Part shown: positions 44,391 to 56,979 of the stretch, one piece after another
Position numbering within the stretch: the first letter of the stretch is position 1
Layout of the letters: every line of letters begins with the position of its first letter
From: Linyphia triangularis
Taxonomy: Eukaryota; Arthropoda; Arachnida; Araneae; Linyphiidae
Length of the DNA stretch: 64,000 nucleotides
Reading direction: 5' to 3'
Assembly (NCBI GenBank): GCA_963978545.1
Contig: OZ021722.1
Coordinates: forward strand, 4,344,001 to 4,408,000
Program-made: the position numbers and the translations under genes
The notes under the pieces: model-generated
Told to the model about the DNA's origin: nothing
Databases searched by the model: none
What the model saw: only the letters and a program-made list of their open reading frames with translations

Positions 44391-44664
44391 TCTTTGTTGA
44401 GAAATCACACAATTTTAAATTACACTAATGCTTCCACGGCTGTCTCTTCAATTTCTCCTCCATCCAGCGCAATAGGGGAACACTGGGCATCGCACACTGG
44501 AGTAATTGCCTCTAAAAGCTGGCTAAAACTCGATTTTTCACTCGACTCACTTGAATATTTGCACATATATACTTTATTAAGTACAGAATCTTACCCTGTA
44601 TCAATTTTTTACTTTCAATTACTCATATGTATGCATAGGGTAAAGAAAGTACAGCATTCAGTCA

Positions 44665-44666
<2 letters not shown>

Positions 44667-44704
<38 letters not shown>
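44667..44704. repeat. Poly-A run
   Basis: 38 consecutive A abut a repeat (next entry). Possibly the retained tail of a retroposed sequence, but no tailed element was identified on its left. Confidence 0.9.
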
Positions 44705-44710
<6 letters not shown>

Positions 44711-44912
44711 CTTTTTTTTGCATTTCTCCAAGATTTGGAGCATCCTGATTTCATTAGTGATCTAGAAATAATGTCTGTTTGTGTGTATGAATGTGTGTCT
44801 GTGGTCAACATACCTCCGAAACAAATTGACCTACGATGTTCAAATTTGGTATGCAGGTTGCTGGTGGCCATGGAACAACATTTTGAACTTTTTGTTTCAA
44901 TTTTAATTTCAA
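44705..44912 (+). repeat. Dispersed repeat W
   Basis: CATCCTGA, TGTGTGTCTGTGGTCAACAT, CCGAAACAAATTGACCTACG and GTTCAAATTTGGTATGC, followed by GGTGGCCATGG, recur inverted at 49590-49755. Non-coding family of unknown type. Confidence 0.6.
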
Positions 44913-47900
44913 CACGATATGTTTCATCTTAAGGTATACAATTAAAGAAATTTAAATAAATTTAGTGAGCAATTTAAATTTTGTTCAGTAACTAAACTCA
45001 GCTAACTTTTCTTGCAATATTTTATTTTCACGAGTGTTTTAGTTATACGATTGAGTCTTATTAAGTAGTGGTTTTTATATCATTTTAAAGATCACATATG
45101 CTAGTTCCTTATACCTTAAAAACATTTTGGGATGCGGATATTACAAGTGCTGACGTAGATGACGTCATTTTGATGTACTTGCAGAAATTTATATTGTTTC
45201 CTATTTATCATTATATATGATAATTTACAATGAAAATTAGGTATGGTATTTGAATAACACCTTATAAAATTGTAAAATAACTAATTTGAAAAAAAAAGTT
45301 TGAATATAATGAGTATTTTAGATAGTTTTTTGGTTTACCACTGAAAAGCCTGTTAGGAAAGTTAAAATTGTATTGAAATTAAGCTTATAATGAGAATCAA
45401 AGGGTAAATTTAAAGTAAGTTCACTTATAAAGAGTATAAATTCCTAAGAGAATAACTAAGAAGAAAAAAAAATATTTGTAAAAATGATTTTTACCCTTCT
45501 CCTCTGAGAACACTGTTGCAGATGCTTTGGCTGAATAAATATGCAGGGTCAATTAGATCGCCCGAATACACTTATACTTACATATTTGCAGAAAGTTGTA
45601 GTAACAATTAGTTTTAATGAGAGAAAGTCATTAGAATTAATAACGAAATGTGCTTGTGACAGATCCCAACAAACGAAATACAAACAAACACTTCAAAATT
45701 CTAAAGAGTCAGGTGTCAATAGTTTTCAAAGTTATCTGGTGCCTTTACGATTTCTTTGGAGAACAACTGAGAAAAAAGTCATTAGTAAAAACCCCACAAC
45801 TTATCGCCTCGGTATTGTTGAACAATCAGATTATAATTCAGCAAGGGGACCACAGACATAACAAAACGTAAGGTAGATTACATCCAAACAAAAATTAAGT
45901 TGACTCAAAAACACATAAGATGATGGAGGTGTAAAAGTTAAACTAATATCTTTTACCATGGTTGGTTCCATGTTGATACTGACACAAAACCAACCAGTGT
46001 TACATATGCGGTGCAACATCCAAAAACTTAAAACGATTTAACAAAAACACAGGAGATTGATCGAAAGACCCTTCAATTCAAATTATCTATTTTGCATGCG
46101 CGTATTCGTTTGTGTGAGTGCATACTCCATTTTAAGTGCAAACTGAAATAGTAGCAACTTCGAACACTAGAAGATAAAAATAGAGTTAAATCCAAGTAAG
46201 CTTGGTTAAGCTATTGAAGTACCAAACCCCAGATTTGGAAACAGTAATGAATGCAACACAAGTAGACTATATTTAGCCTCTATATTTGAAAATGCAATTA
46301 TTTTGGTTATGGGAATGCATTATCATATCTATGCCCATCTTATACGAGACATTTTTACTTTTCTCATTATATATTTTAGATTTCATGATTACAGGGCTGC
46401 CACTGACTTTGAAAATAGTTGCTTTACAGATGTTAAAAATAGTAGTCTCAGACATTGAAACTTTTCATAACAACAATTGTTTTTTCAAGTCGGTTAAGAC
46501 CTTCCTCTTGTTTTAAAGGTTTTAAGTTACCATCAAGATCGGAATAAAACTGTTGATTTACATAAACACAAAAACCCAGAGACACTCTTCATTCAATTCA
46601 AAATAGTGTCTAATACATAACAGTAAAAGGCATGTGTCTTGGGGGAGGCATTATCCTATTTACATAACTGCGATGGAAGTTGGCAACTCAACCTTACTCC
46701 CAGACAGCACCTAAGCAAAAAAAGCTAAACTTCACGCAAAAGCGATGATAAAAATCGATTGGCCAAAACAAGTACATATTTATTTTTTTTAATTTCCAAA
46801 GTCAAACAACTTTTTGGCAGAAAAACAAGTTTTATGTTTAAACAATTATACTATGTAATGACAATGACAGGCGAATTTAATTAAGGCCAGTTTTTAATTT
46901 TTTTAACAGGATAGCTACAGAATTTGAGAAACAAACTTCCCCAACCATTTCTCTAATTTCCAGAAAATTCTCTGATGTGCATCTCTGTCGACGTTATCAT
47001 TAAAAAAACAAAGAAAATATGACCAGTTTAAAAATATATAAATTTGACTATTTACAATTATATTTACTTATCAAAGTATAATTGTACCAAAATATAAATT
47101 TAGGCTAAAAATCAAAACAAGCATCTTTAAGAGTATGAAAAAAATTGAAAACATTAATAAAAAAAATATAAAATTCACATAAACCAATTTACAAACTACA
47201 CCCATACTTGCTAACTTCAAGGAAAAGAAACTAGTACAGTACTTTTCTTTTTAATTTAAAAATAAGAAAAATAAAACATGTTATTTTTTTTTTAAATTCC
47301 ATGACCCTTTGCCTGAATGTTAAGTAGTAGCGCATTCAGATTTTTAAATTTTTGGAGGGGGAGGAGGATGTTTCAATTTTTCGTTTGATTTGTATTAAAC
47401 ATATAAATCAAAAACACATATCTCTTTCAGTTAATTACTTTTAATAAAATGTCAAAATTAAAGTACAAAAAAAAAAATCAAGTACAGGATCTAATTCTTT
47501 TTGCTTATTAATGCCTATAGATTTGTTGCACATCTATAACAGTACTGTGAAGGGTTAATAAAAACAAAAAGATACGATGGAATCAATTTGAAATATAAAG
47601 GAATTTAGTGTTCTAATATATTCTATTGACAAAAAACACAAAACAAGAAAAAAACAATCATCTGTAAAGGATGCACTCAGATTTAAGTTAGAGGATTTTT
47701 TTAAACAATAACGCGCCGGCGGTCGCGAAGCTTTAAGATAACCAAATATCTAACGGAAATAATGTGTTCCAAACATTACAATGATCTCAAAAAGTGTAAA
47801 AAAAAAAAAAAAAAACTGGGGACATGAACATGCGGTTGTGGGCCGAGGAGAGGGGATGGCCAGTTTGGCTCAGCTGCCGAAAGTAGAAAAAGGTCAGAAA

Positions 47901-48020
47901 CTTCATACACCCAAATCGGCTAACTAGCCAGGTATGACTTTTACGAAAAAGCACATGAAAAAAAAGCTGTATTATTCAACGCACCGGGCATCCACTTCTT
48001 GTGACGCGATAGATGTCCGC
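44913..48020. other. Unassigned AT-rich DNA
   Basis: Contains a TGACGTCA palindrome at 45160-45167, a 106-codon plus frame at 45541-45861 without domain, splice or composition support, a GTGGCCA-MITE fragment around 46908-46985 (AGGATAGCTACAGAATTTG), and poly-A at 47800-47816. No gene is supported. Confidence 0.4.
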
Positions 48021-48039
48021 ACGGGGAATGCAAGAAAGG

Positions 48040-48136
48040 AAACTCAAAAATTTCAAAATTCTCTGACTAAAAAAGTAATTTTACGAAATACCTTGTCATT
48101 TATTCACCTGAATTCCCGGTTTTGTAGCCACCCTGT
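48040..48136 (-). mobile_element. GTGGCCA-MITE end fragment
   Basis: Ends in CCCGGTTTTGTAGCCACCCTG, the reverse of the family terminus with one change. Only the terminal 100 bp are recognisable. Confidence 0.55.
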
Positions 48137-48399
48137 TTAAGCTACATTCAAAGTAATTAAATTGCCTCAAAATTTAAATCAGTTTATTATTTATAAATTT
48201 AGCTACAACATTGAAATTCTAATCATTCTGAATCGATTGACCTACACGGCGAAATCATTCATCACATCAGCACCAATCTCGGACATAACGTCTATATAAC
48301 ATCAATTCTGTAAAAATACTGATAGCATTTTTTTCCGTCGTTCACCACAAATTAATTTTTGTTAAGTAGAGTAAATAAAGCGAAATAATTTGATATTTC

Positions 48400-48812
48400 A
48401 GTATATAACAATGTCTAGCGCCTGGCAGAGCAAAAGATAAAACATAGGAACCTAACAGGCAGACGAAAATGACCGCGGTTGCCGTCAAAAACAACTATCT
48501 AGCATGAGCGCCTACTATCGTCGGACTAACAAAATAACATCTGTACCCGCGAATATGAACAACTATTTCGGTAGTATTTGCTCTCTCTCTCACCCCCCCC
48601 CCCTTAAAAAAAATCACCGTTTTGAGAAGATTGTTAGTAACTTGATGTCGATTTTTTTCGTGCTACTATCGCCTCAGCCCAAAAATAGTTGAAGGTTTTG
48701 TTAAAAATAGTCGTTTTGGGCCCTTTTTTCATTGAAATAGTTGCCATAGTCGCCTGGCCGCTAAAATAGTCGCTTTAGTAGCCTTTTTAGTCGCTTGTGG
48801 CAGCCCTGTGAT
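48400..48812. mobile_element. Possible element ending GTGGCAGCCCTG
   Basis: AATAGTCGCTTT and AATAGTTGCCATAGTCGCC recur in the right part, which ends in GTGGCAGCCCTG, a terminus of the type seen in small hAT-like elements. The left terminus was not found. A C-run at 48592-48603 interrupts it. Confidence 0.35.
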
Positions 48813-48849
48813 TATATGCGCTTCTACACTCGTTATTTTGTTAACAGGG

Positions 48850-49200
48850 TTTCCACTCAAATCACAGAGCGAAAATCAATGACTTTTAAGGACCTTCGAA
48901 AAATTGTTTTCGTGAATTATGTCTATATATAAATTTTTCATGAAGTATATTCTACCAAAAAAGTTATAAATTTGCGCATGCGTAATTCAAATATGTCAAG
49001 AGAATCCCGATACGGTGCGGATAAGTGGAGGTCACGCGGGGACAGCAAGTCCGAGTAGTATTTTTATAAATTTTGCAGTTGGGGCACACAACATCCGCAC
49101 AAATTTAAGACTTTTAAGCACCTCCAAGCATTTTCAAGGCCTTGTAAACAAGTTTAAAAAAATATTGAGCACTTTTAATAACCGTGGGAACCTTGGTAAA
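48850..49200. mobile_element. MITE with CAGGGTTTCCAC / GTGGGAACCTTG ends
   Basis: The left end ACAGGGTTTCCACTC and the right end ACCGTGGGAACCTTGG are inverted. Inside are CAATGACTTTTAAGGACC near the left and AAGACTTTTAAGCACC near the right, also roughly mirrored. A partial copy is at 62930-63030 (CAACGACTTTTCAGGACC). The plus ORF at 49015-49290 is inside it. Confidence 0.65.
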
Positions 49201-49589
49201 TATAATGACACCAAAACACTACATTTAAATTTGACGTGGAATAGTGTTATTAGCATTTTCGTTTCTTTGTGCAAACAAATTGCCAGTTGAGTTTTTTGGG
49301 AATAGTTCTTACAAAGGAAAAAAACTCCCCCGCTAAAATAGTGATATACTTTTCGATAATTTTTCCATTATCCTTACTAGTAAGTGATCAAGGGAAGAGA
49401 ATTTCTTTATTAAAGACATTCGTTTTTTAAATTTTTACGCCCTTTTAAGATTTTTACGGGAATTTCGAAGCTGGGGATGTTTAGACCACCTTAAGAGACA
49501 TGCGATTTTGATCAAAATAGTTTGAGTCGTTATTTAGTAATTGCTGAATTTTTTCAATTTTCTTTTTTTTCTTTCTTTTCAATGGCAGA
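49201..49589. other. Unassigned DNA
   Basis: No supported gene. A stretch at 49340-49400 resembles 11740-11830 (TTTTCGATAA, TTATCCTTACTAGTAAGTG, AAGGGAAGAGAA), hinting at a shared decayed sequence. Confidence 0.35.
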
Positions 49590-49760
49590 TACCTTATGCG
49601 CAATATTGAGGAAAACGTTAATGACAGGTCCCATGGCCACCGCTAAACCGAAAACCAGATTTGAATATTGTAAGTCAATTCCTATGGGAGTTATGCTGAC
49701 CACGTAGTACACTGTAATTTTTCTGTGCCACTTTTTTGAAGTCAGGATGTCCAAAACGTA
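49590..49760 (-). repeat. Dispersed repeat W, inverted copy
   Basis: Reverse-complement match to 44705-44912: TTATGCTGACCACGTAG, CAATTCCTATGGGAGTT and GGTCCCATGGCCACCGC correspond to the landmarks of that copy. Confidence 0.55.
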
Positions 49761-49773
49761 AAAAATACAAAAA

Positions 49774-49777
<4 letters not shown>

Positions 49778-49812
<35 letters not shown>
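49778..49812. repeat. (AT)n microsatellite
   Basis: About 35 bp of TA dinucleotides followed by a T run. Next to repeat W. Confidence 0.9.
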
Positions 49813-49815
<3 letters not shown>

Positions 49816-50116
49816 TTTTTTTGTCGTTGACCAGAGACATTACTTTTTGTTACCATATGGAAAGTAAAAACATTTAAATTTCAGGTTAAGCATCGCTCCT
49901 AAATCTTGTACAAATTTGATCACTGATATGATCACCCACTGTTAAATATGATTGGGACATTGTTAAATATGGAACACCGTTAAATATGATTAACACAAGT
50001 GATCTAATAAGGGCGAAAGGGTTAAGGGATGAAAAAAAAAAAGGGGGGGGGGGTCCAAATTTCAACACTCACAGGTACAAATAGGGAGTTCTTGCACTAG
50101 AGCTATGCAAATTCCT

Positions 50117-50745
50117 GCAGGGTAGCCACAAAATTCGGGGGGGGGGGGGGGAGTTTCCTGACATATTTCTTTAAAAAATTCTGATTTTATGGCTAACTTT
50201 TTTTTTTTCAAATTGGCCCAATTTTTTGTGATGTGTAGACACTTTGATCAAATATAACATGTATGCTAAAGACATAATAGGTCAATTTATATAAAAAAAA
50301 GTTTTGATGGTAACGAGAAGTTTAAATTATTCCGTAACATTTAACTTCTGAAGACTACCAACACAATTCTCAGGGTAAAAGGCGCAAAATTATGATTGAA
50401 TGCGCAGTCCCCTGATAATTCGCTTGAGATTTCTAAAAAAAAAAAATTTATACGACTAACTTTTTTTTAATTTCCCCAATTTCAGGTTTTCCAGATGTGA
50501 AATAAAACATGTATGCTAAAGAGATAATGTGCCAATTCGGTACTTTTGTGTCGATTTGAGTAGTTTTAGCGGTAATGAAAAATTTAAATTATTCTGTAAT
50601 ATTAAACTTCTAACGGTTACCACTGCAATTCTACAGGTTCTGCCGAAATATAGATGAACGGGGAAACAACAATCGTAAATTTCCCGGATTTCCTTGAAAT
50701 TTAAAAAATTTCCCGACTTTTCTCAATTTTTCGATTCTGTGGACA
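50117..50745 (+). mobile_element. Two overlapping or nested GTGGCCA MITEs
   Basis: CAGGGTAGCCACAAAATTC (50117) starts the first copy, which runs through TTCCGTAACATTTAACTTC to about 50400. A second set of the same internal landmarks follows (TTTCCCCAATTTCAGG, ATGTATGCTAAAGAGATAAT, TTTTAGCGGTAATGAAAA, CTGTAATATTAAACTTC) and ends in TCTGTGGACACTTCTGG near 50745. So one left end serves two interiors, a head-to-tail dimer or an insertion into the same family. A 13-14 G run is present near 50138. Confidence 0.6.
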
Positions 50746-51182
50746 CTTCTGGGAGGTCTTGAAAGGGGAAACTGTCCTGTGCTGGATAATTCCTGCATTT
50801 TTTTTTAAAAACGAGTGAAATTAGTATATATTTATGAAGAAATTTCTTTCCGATTCCAAATACTTAAACAAAAGTTCTTTAAAAAAAAATGCCCCGAAAC
50901 CGAGCCAAAACCAGTTCGATCAAAACAGTCAACAAAATCCGTGACGTAAAGAGACCCTATCGTTTTTATGGTTATCGTGAGGTTTCTGCCAAATAGTTGG
51001 CGTTGGTAGACCATTGCTACATTCCGTACAAATTGGGGAGTAATTTGCGAGAAACTTGCAAATTTGGTTTCCGCTGCTGCATTTCAAGCCAAGATGTTAT
51101 CGAAGTTGTGACGTCACATTCAATATCAGCGGAATGAATCGTTTTCTCGCCAACGTTTAACAAGGCAATTTTGATCGCAAAT

Positions 51183-51216
<34 letters not shown>

Positions 51217-53942
51217 CGTATCGAGCAGAAATTTGTGTTTATGGCCTGTTCGAAACATTTAGAATTGAATAATAATAATAAATAATAAAAAAAATGCAGA
51301 TATTGTCCATTGCGTTTCGTACATAGCTGGAAACCCGACTACACGTTATGAGATCCAGACTCACCCACAAAAAGAAGTGGCCACCGGGCTTGCTTTTTTT
51401 TTTTTTTTTTTGTAATTTCGAACCACCAGAAAGATGTAGGGAAGGGTGTACTTGCATCCCCCCAACCCCCCAGGCTGTACAAATTTACAAGAAAGTTAAA
51501 CTCGTCTCAAAAAAGACAAAAATTAAATAAAATGTAATTCTTTTATGCTGTCCAATAATACTTACTTCCCAAAAGCAGAAGCTTTCATAGACGGAAGGCA
51601 CATACTTGGAAGAAGCTGCATCAATGTTCATCGAAAATTATCATAATCAGACTCCAAACACAGAAAAATACATACATAGATAGATATTTTTATTAAAAAC
51701 TGCTAATTTTGTTACTTTTTGTAGTTAATTTTATATTTTTCAAAGTGAATCGTGATAGAAAAACCCTTTAAATTCAAGAAGAGTTACTAAATAAACATCT
51801 TATTTACAAATAATCGGACAATTTTTATTTACATTCAGTGCAACCTTGCGAGTAGGAAAAATAACTCTAATATACATACTTTTACAAAAACGAAATTTTG
51901 TAATATCATATACAAACCATATTAATCACATATACATTCACAATTAATATTTACATGCGACTTTACCTATGTCATTATACAAAAGATGTGAATGTACAAA
52001 ATGACACATATCAGAAGAGTAATTGTGAAGTTCATTAAGATTTTAAATATTAAATTTGTATTCCTAGTTATCACTTTTTTTTAAACAATTTGTATTCAGT
52101 ATATCATACAGGTTGGTGAGAGGAGGTGAATGCAAATCATAAACCTTCTTATTTATAATAAGTGCAAATTTGTGCATCGGCAATCTAATACATAAACATA
52201 CTCGTAGAAGGACAAATAACTTGATCATTATAATAAGCAATATTTATCACAAACATTCACAACTAATAGTTATATGTGACAAATTATACAAAAGATGTGA
52301 CTATACAAAATGATATTCGCTCGCAAGAAGAGCAATTACGTGTAGTATGATAAGTTTTTTTTTAAATGAAATTCCTAATCCTATTTTTATTCATAAATAA
52401 TGTATAAAAAATTTTTGGAAATTAAATTTTTACTCCTAATTACAAGGTTTAATTTTTTTTTTTCCTAAAATTAATATATGTAATGCGTTTAAAAATTAAT
52501 TTTGAAAAGAAAGTCGCATTTAATTATTATTAAGAAAATATTTTGAGTAAAATATTTAAAATCTTTTTTTTCTTCCTGTTATTGCATGAGATTAGAACAA
52601 TTTCATTGATAAGTACAAAGACAAAACAATTGAATTTTGTGTTTTTAATAATGACAATGTTCTGTGAAACTCTAGTGACTCAGCTATGAGGAAATTTTTG
52701 CAATAATTCAACTAAGAGAATTTTTTTTAAAGTTGATTGATGGCAGAACGTTAGGATTTATCAAATAATTTGACTTTCATGTTTTACCTCCCAGGCTAGC
52801 TGCACTATTTTTTTATTTCTTTTATTTTAATGATACATGATACATTGAGAATTTGATAAGAATTTCAAAAACGATTGAAATGAACTCATAAATAAAGTAA
52901 ACTAATTGCATTTTATGATTGCCAAAAAGTGACCCATTCAATCTGCAATCAAATGAGAATTTGGACTAGATTATCACGATGCTTCTGACACTAAGTTTAA
53001 TTCAAGCTGTGTTACTTTTTTGACACAAATGCAAGCGGACGAAGACCCTATACTGTATATTTGCTGAAAATATTAAGTTCGGTTTTTGCTTTGGAGCAAC
53101 AATGCACATTACGCATGAACACAAACGTAAGCCCCCATTTCACTGAAGTTTGACAACTTATGCCTACTCGCATTTCATTCAATCATCAAATGGTAATTTC
53201 TTCCAATAATTATTTGTTGCTTTGATTCATGTTGAACTGAACTAGATCTATGTCGGGCCTAACCAGATAATTGTGGGGTCTATTTATCCATAAAATTTCT
53301 CATTTTACATTAAAACTGGAAAAAGAACTGGTACACGACTAAAAGATTATCACAAAGGTATAATAACAGTGGTCCTATTATTCATGTCGATAAAGAATAT
53401 ATGTGAGACTTCAATTTAAGCATAATCGTATGCTGAAGGCTAATAAAGTAATGATAATAAAAAAAAAAAATGTTGCAAAATCAACAAAACTATCTCCAAA
53501 TGCTATTGATTAGACAATAATTGGAACTTGACTCCAATGAGATTTTTTTTTATTTACGTATATAGGGGAGAAGAAAAGGGAGGGGGGTACTTAACTTTTC
53601 AGAACTTTTTTAACAAGTCTGAAGGTCTGTTACGATGTTATAATACTAATTTTTACAATAAAAATGGGTAAATGGTACGATTTTTATTTTAACAATTATG
53701 ACGGCAAACCTAGTCAATTTTAAAATGTGCTTCTGACACTGGAACCTGATTCAAAAAGCTTCATCTGATTCTCTTTTAAGAAATTATGCTTGTGGAAACC
53801 CAGTACGCAACAGCAGGCAATATTGCGAGCTACTAGATACATTTTTACTGCTTTTTTTTCTTTTAACGAATTCCGTTAAAAGACAGTTTGATGAGAGCTT
53901 TGCTTATTGTGTTGGAAACATACGATAACAAAACTATTTCAG
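50746..53942. other. Unassigned AT-rich DNA
   Basis: A TGACGTCA palindrome at 51109-51116 sits in a GC-richer stretch (51010-51180) that looks like a once-unique genic segment. Poly-A near 51186-51214 and poly-T near 51392-51410 follow. 51540-53900 is AT-rich with no supported gene. The string AAATTTATAC..AAAAGATGTGA / TACAAAAGATGTGAATGTAC recurs near 51975 and 52275 as a short diverged repeat of about 300-bp spacing. Confidence 0.4.
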
Positions 53943-54110
53943 AAAATTCTCTTTCACTCTTCTGAAGAGGATGCCATTTTCTCAAGAATGTCCTCGAATC
54001 CTCACTTCAGAATAGAGGAAGTCTCTAAAGAATATTCTACATTATGTGCGAAATGCAGTGGTGCAGTAAAGGCGTGGGAACAATTTTGTGATAATTATCT
54101 TTCGACATAA
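53943..54110 (+). CDS. Probable terminal coding exon, unidentified
   Basis: A good acceptor (AAACTATTTCAG, 53931-53942) is followed by an open phase-0 frame of 55 codons to TAA (54108-54110). It reads KILFHSSEEDAIFSRMSSNP, then HFRIEEVSKEYSTLCAKCSG, then AVKAWEQFCDNYLST. A CxxC pair and a third Cys occur in the C-terminal part. The composition is clearly richer than the surroundings and breaks off at the stop. I recognise no family. The missing upstream exon was not found in the preceding 1 kb, so it may be a relic. Confidence 0.5.
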   Translation, partial: KILFHSSEEDAIFSRMSSNPHFRIEEVSKEYSTLCAKCSGAVKAWEQFCDNYLST

Positions 54111-54455
54111 ATGGAACCGAGTATCTAGAAGATATTAACTTATTGGACTATGATACACTCCCAAGTTAACGATGTCCCAAAACAATATGTATTTTTGGAG
54201 AAAAGAAGAACTACTTCATCTGTAGACTGCACTTATAAAAACAATTAGGATGCAGTAATTTTGACTGGAAAATGTATATGAATATTTTATTAAGTTAATG
54301 ATGCAAACTGTCTTTGGTGGGGATATATATGTATGAAAGATTTACGAAGACCTCGACTTTCGCTTCTCAGCTTTCTACGCTTTTGAACTGTGCCACTAAT
54401 GCGATAATGCACCAAAAGCAAATCAGCTCAACCAACTAACCACTTTCATATTGGC
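54111..54455. other. Possible 3' flank of the preceding exon
   Basis: No canonical AATAAA within 120 bp of the stop. Unassigned. Confidence 0.3.
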
Positions 54456-54632
54456 CAAGCTGATGGGGGTTTGGTTAGCGCTCTGGCCTCGCATGCCAAA
54501 GGTGCCGGGTTCGAATCTTTGGTTAAGCATGGATGTTCATTGTGGTTCAGAATCCAGATAAAGCTGTAGGTCCTAGATTGATTAGCCGTTATTGTGCACA
54601 AAAATAGGTCGTTGAGCGAACAAACAAATTTC
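54456..54632 (+). mobile_element. tRNA-derived SINE, family 1 (plus)
   Basis: An A-box-like GGTTAGCGCTCTGGCC, then GCATGCCAAAGGTGCC and B box GGGTTCGAATC, followed by the family body (TTGTGCACAAAAATAGGTCG, then GAGCGAACAAACAAATT). Matches 1040-1226 inverted. The minus ORF across it is an artefact. Confidence 0.75.
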
Positions 54633-55047
54633 CATTTTGTCTGGCACACCAATCGGCTGTTAGTGACACAAATTTAACAATCATTAAATCTCAGATAATT
54701 AGACTATTAGAAAAAGGTTCTCTCCCCACTGAGCACATAGGAAATAAAATATCAAAGGAATCAGTAATGGTTTTCGCTCTCGATCAGTATTTTAATAGGG
54801 AAATGAACAAGTATTAAATTCATACAGCATTGGAAGTCGACATATCTTGCTCCCCCCCCCCCCCACACACACACACTTTTTTTTTTTGGTGCATTTTTCA
54901 GTAGAAGAGGAAAAGATTTCATGTGTATTTGTAACACCACAAAGCACAAAAATTTCACAATGAAACTAAAAAATGCCGACATTTAAATTTAACGTTATTT
55001 CTTAACTTTAGTTAATTTTAAATATCTTTTAATTTTAGTCTTTCCAG

Positions 55048-55228
55048 CCTACCAAACGGTATAGTGGTTAGCGTACTAGCTTCTAGACCGAAAGGTTGCG
55101 AGTTCGAGTCCCATGTTAGGCATGGGTGTTTGTAAATGTATGTTGGCTGTCTAATGATGAATGTTTCGGCGCATTATAGCCCTCGGGTTGGTGTCGGCGC
55201 CAGATAATCTGAAAACAACCAACCAACT
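55048..55228 (+). mobile_element. Arg-tRNA-derived SINE, family 2 (plus)
   Basis: A box GTATAGTGGTTAGCG, CTTCTAGACCGAAAGG, B box GAGTTCGAGTCCC, then a body with TTTCGGCGCATTATAGCCC, GGCGCCAGATAATCTG and a CAACCAACC tail. CTTCTAGA plus AAGGTTGCGAGTTCGAGTCC resembles tRNA-Arg(UCU). Same family as 1858-2034. Confidence 0.8.
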
Positions 55229-55620
55229 GAAGTCTTTCCATGCAAAATATCCACAGCAGTCAATAGGATGAATTAGAATCTTGTCCACACAAAGAATAAG
55301 TCAGGAAAGGGGGAAATTCGTGATTGTGATGAATTGAAAACTCGTCCACTTATTAATTAAAAGAATAATATAGTGAGAGAAAAAATGCATTTCGTAAAGG
55401 AAACTTTTGATTGTTGTGATTATACATTAAAATCTCATCCACTTGTTAATTAAAAGAATAATATAATGAGGGGAAAATATATTTCCTAAAGGAAACTTTT
55501 GATTGTTGTGATTATACATTGGAATCTCGTCCACATGCTAATTAAAAGAATGCCAGAAAGGAGGAAATATATTTCTTAAGGGAAAATTCATGGTTGTTAC
55601 AAATGAAAATTGTAAGAATC
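55229..55620. repeat. Tandem repeat, about 92-bp unit, 3 copies plus partial
   Basis: (A)AATCTC(G/A)TCCAC recurs at about 55342, 55435 and 55527 with a related one at 55281. Shared within units are TTGATTGTTGTGATTATACA, AATTAAAAGAATAATATA and AAAGGAAACTTTTGATTG. Decays to about 55615. Confidence 0.7.
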
Positions 55621-56470
55621 GGTCACTAAGGGGAAAAACCCATTTTCTGTCGAATCAAATTTATGACAAAAATAGAAGAAATTTAGTCTTTCCCGATATG
55701 TGAAAAATTTAAATAAATCATCTTTCTGGCATGTTTCCTTTGTAGTAACAGTGACGTAGCCAAGGAGGAGGGAGATATTGAAAGTGAATTTTTGAAACAC
55801 ATACCCTATGTATCACAAGGTTTGAGTAAGCTCAAAATTAACTCAACGTGAACCTTCCAGTCATGTGACATGACGTCCTATCACATAATTGGAAAAGTCA
55901 CCCGCTTTAGTTTATCACCGATAGCCCAATTAATCTTGGCTATGCAACTGTGTACATTAGGAAACATCCTTTTGCAAAAATAAGATTTTAAGCTCTGGCC
56001 GATCGAAGGAGAAATTTTGCTTTAGATTAACCAATGACTTCTAAAATCGCATCCAAAGTAACCTTTTAGAAAATAAGAATTCGATTTAATAACTTGCTTC
56101 TGAACGATTTTTGAGATAATATGCTGAAAAAATATGAATTTGTGGAAAAAAATCCCTAGTATCGACATAATTTCAGAGTTTTTGTTATCTAGGATATTAA
56201 AATTATTTATAACAGAATCTGCAAAATCTCAGTTTTGGTCAAAATATTTCAGAATTGGAATAATCTCATGTCTCAAATGCGGACACAGGACAGCAAATTC
56301 TCTCATAGAATTTAAGTAATATAGGAATTGAAAGTCACAAGGCTATTAGTTGATGCATAAGTGTAGGTTAAGTCAGATTGAAGAATTTCCAATATCGTAG
56401 TCACGAAATGCCTCAAATCTCTAACACACCAAACCAATAGATCATATATACACAAACAGCTCACATACTA
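55621..56470. other. Unassigned DNA
   Basis: No repeat or gene supported. The frames at 55597-55800 (minus) and 56134-56319 (plus) have no added evidence. Confidence 0.4.
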
Positions 56471-56475
56471 AACCA

Positions 56476-56555
56476 ACAGCTCTCTCTCTCTCTCTCACCT
56501 CACACACACACCAAACCAACAGTACACACACACACACACACACACTAATCCAACA
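56476..56555. repeat. (CT)n / (AC)n microsatellites
   Basis: CT repeats at about 56480-56497 are followed by AC repeats (56502-56515 and 56523-56545), separated by CCAAACCAACAG, which itself recurs. Confidence 0.9.
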
Positions 56556-56979
56556 AGTCCAACTCAGCCTATTTGGCATCTGGGAACTATTTGGCCCGGG
56601 TACCCTCACAGAGGCCAATTAGGTAAAGTTGGACATACCACAAACCAACATCTAAAACCAACAAAATAATCCCAAAGAGTCTCCCTCTCCAAAAAAATAA
56701 TGCGACCTACTCTTCCCTTAGAAATGTCGAACTGAAGATGACCGCAATTTTGGAAATTTTACCAATCTGACACAACAAACACTTATCGTCATGAATTGAA
56801 AATCATTTAACTACCCATTCAAAAGGTTGATTATCGCAGAATAGCCCATACTGACTTCCTTACAGAAAAAGTGTTTCAGTTGAACAGACGAAAATGTTCG
56901 AGATCAAGTTTGCATTCGAAACCTAAATTCGCTTCTTTCTGATAACTAAACAAGGGATGGAATTCACTTAAGGCTCGTC

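Noticed and set aside
44394..44871. Frames through the poly-A run
   Set aside because: Lys and Phe homopolymers from the A tract. The rest is repeat sequence.
45160..45167. TGACGTCA palindromes here and at 51109-51116 as cAMP-response elements
   Set aside because: Two isolated 8-mers without a nearby gene start. Not enough to claim regulation.
45541..45871. 106-codon plus frame
   Set aside because: No domain, splice site or compositional shift. A second frame overlaps it equally well.
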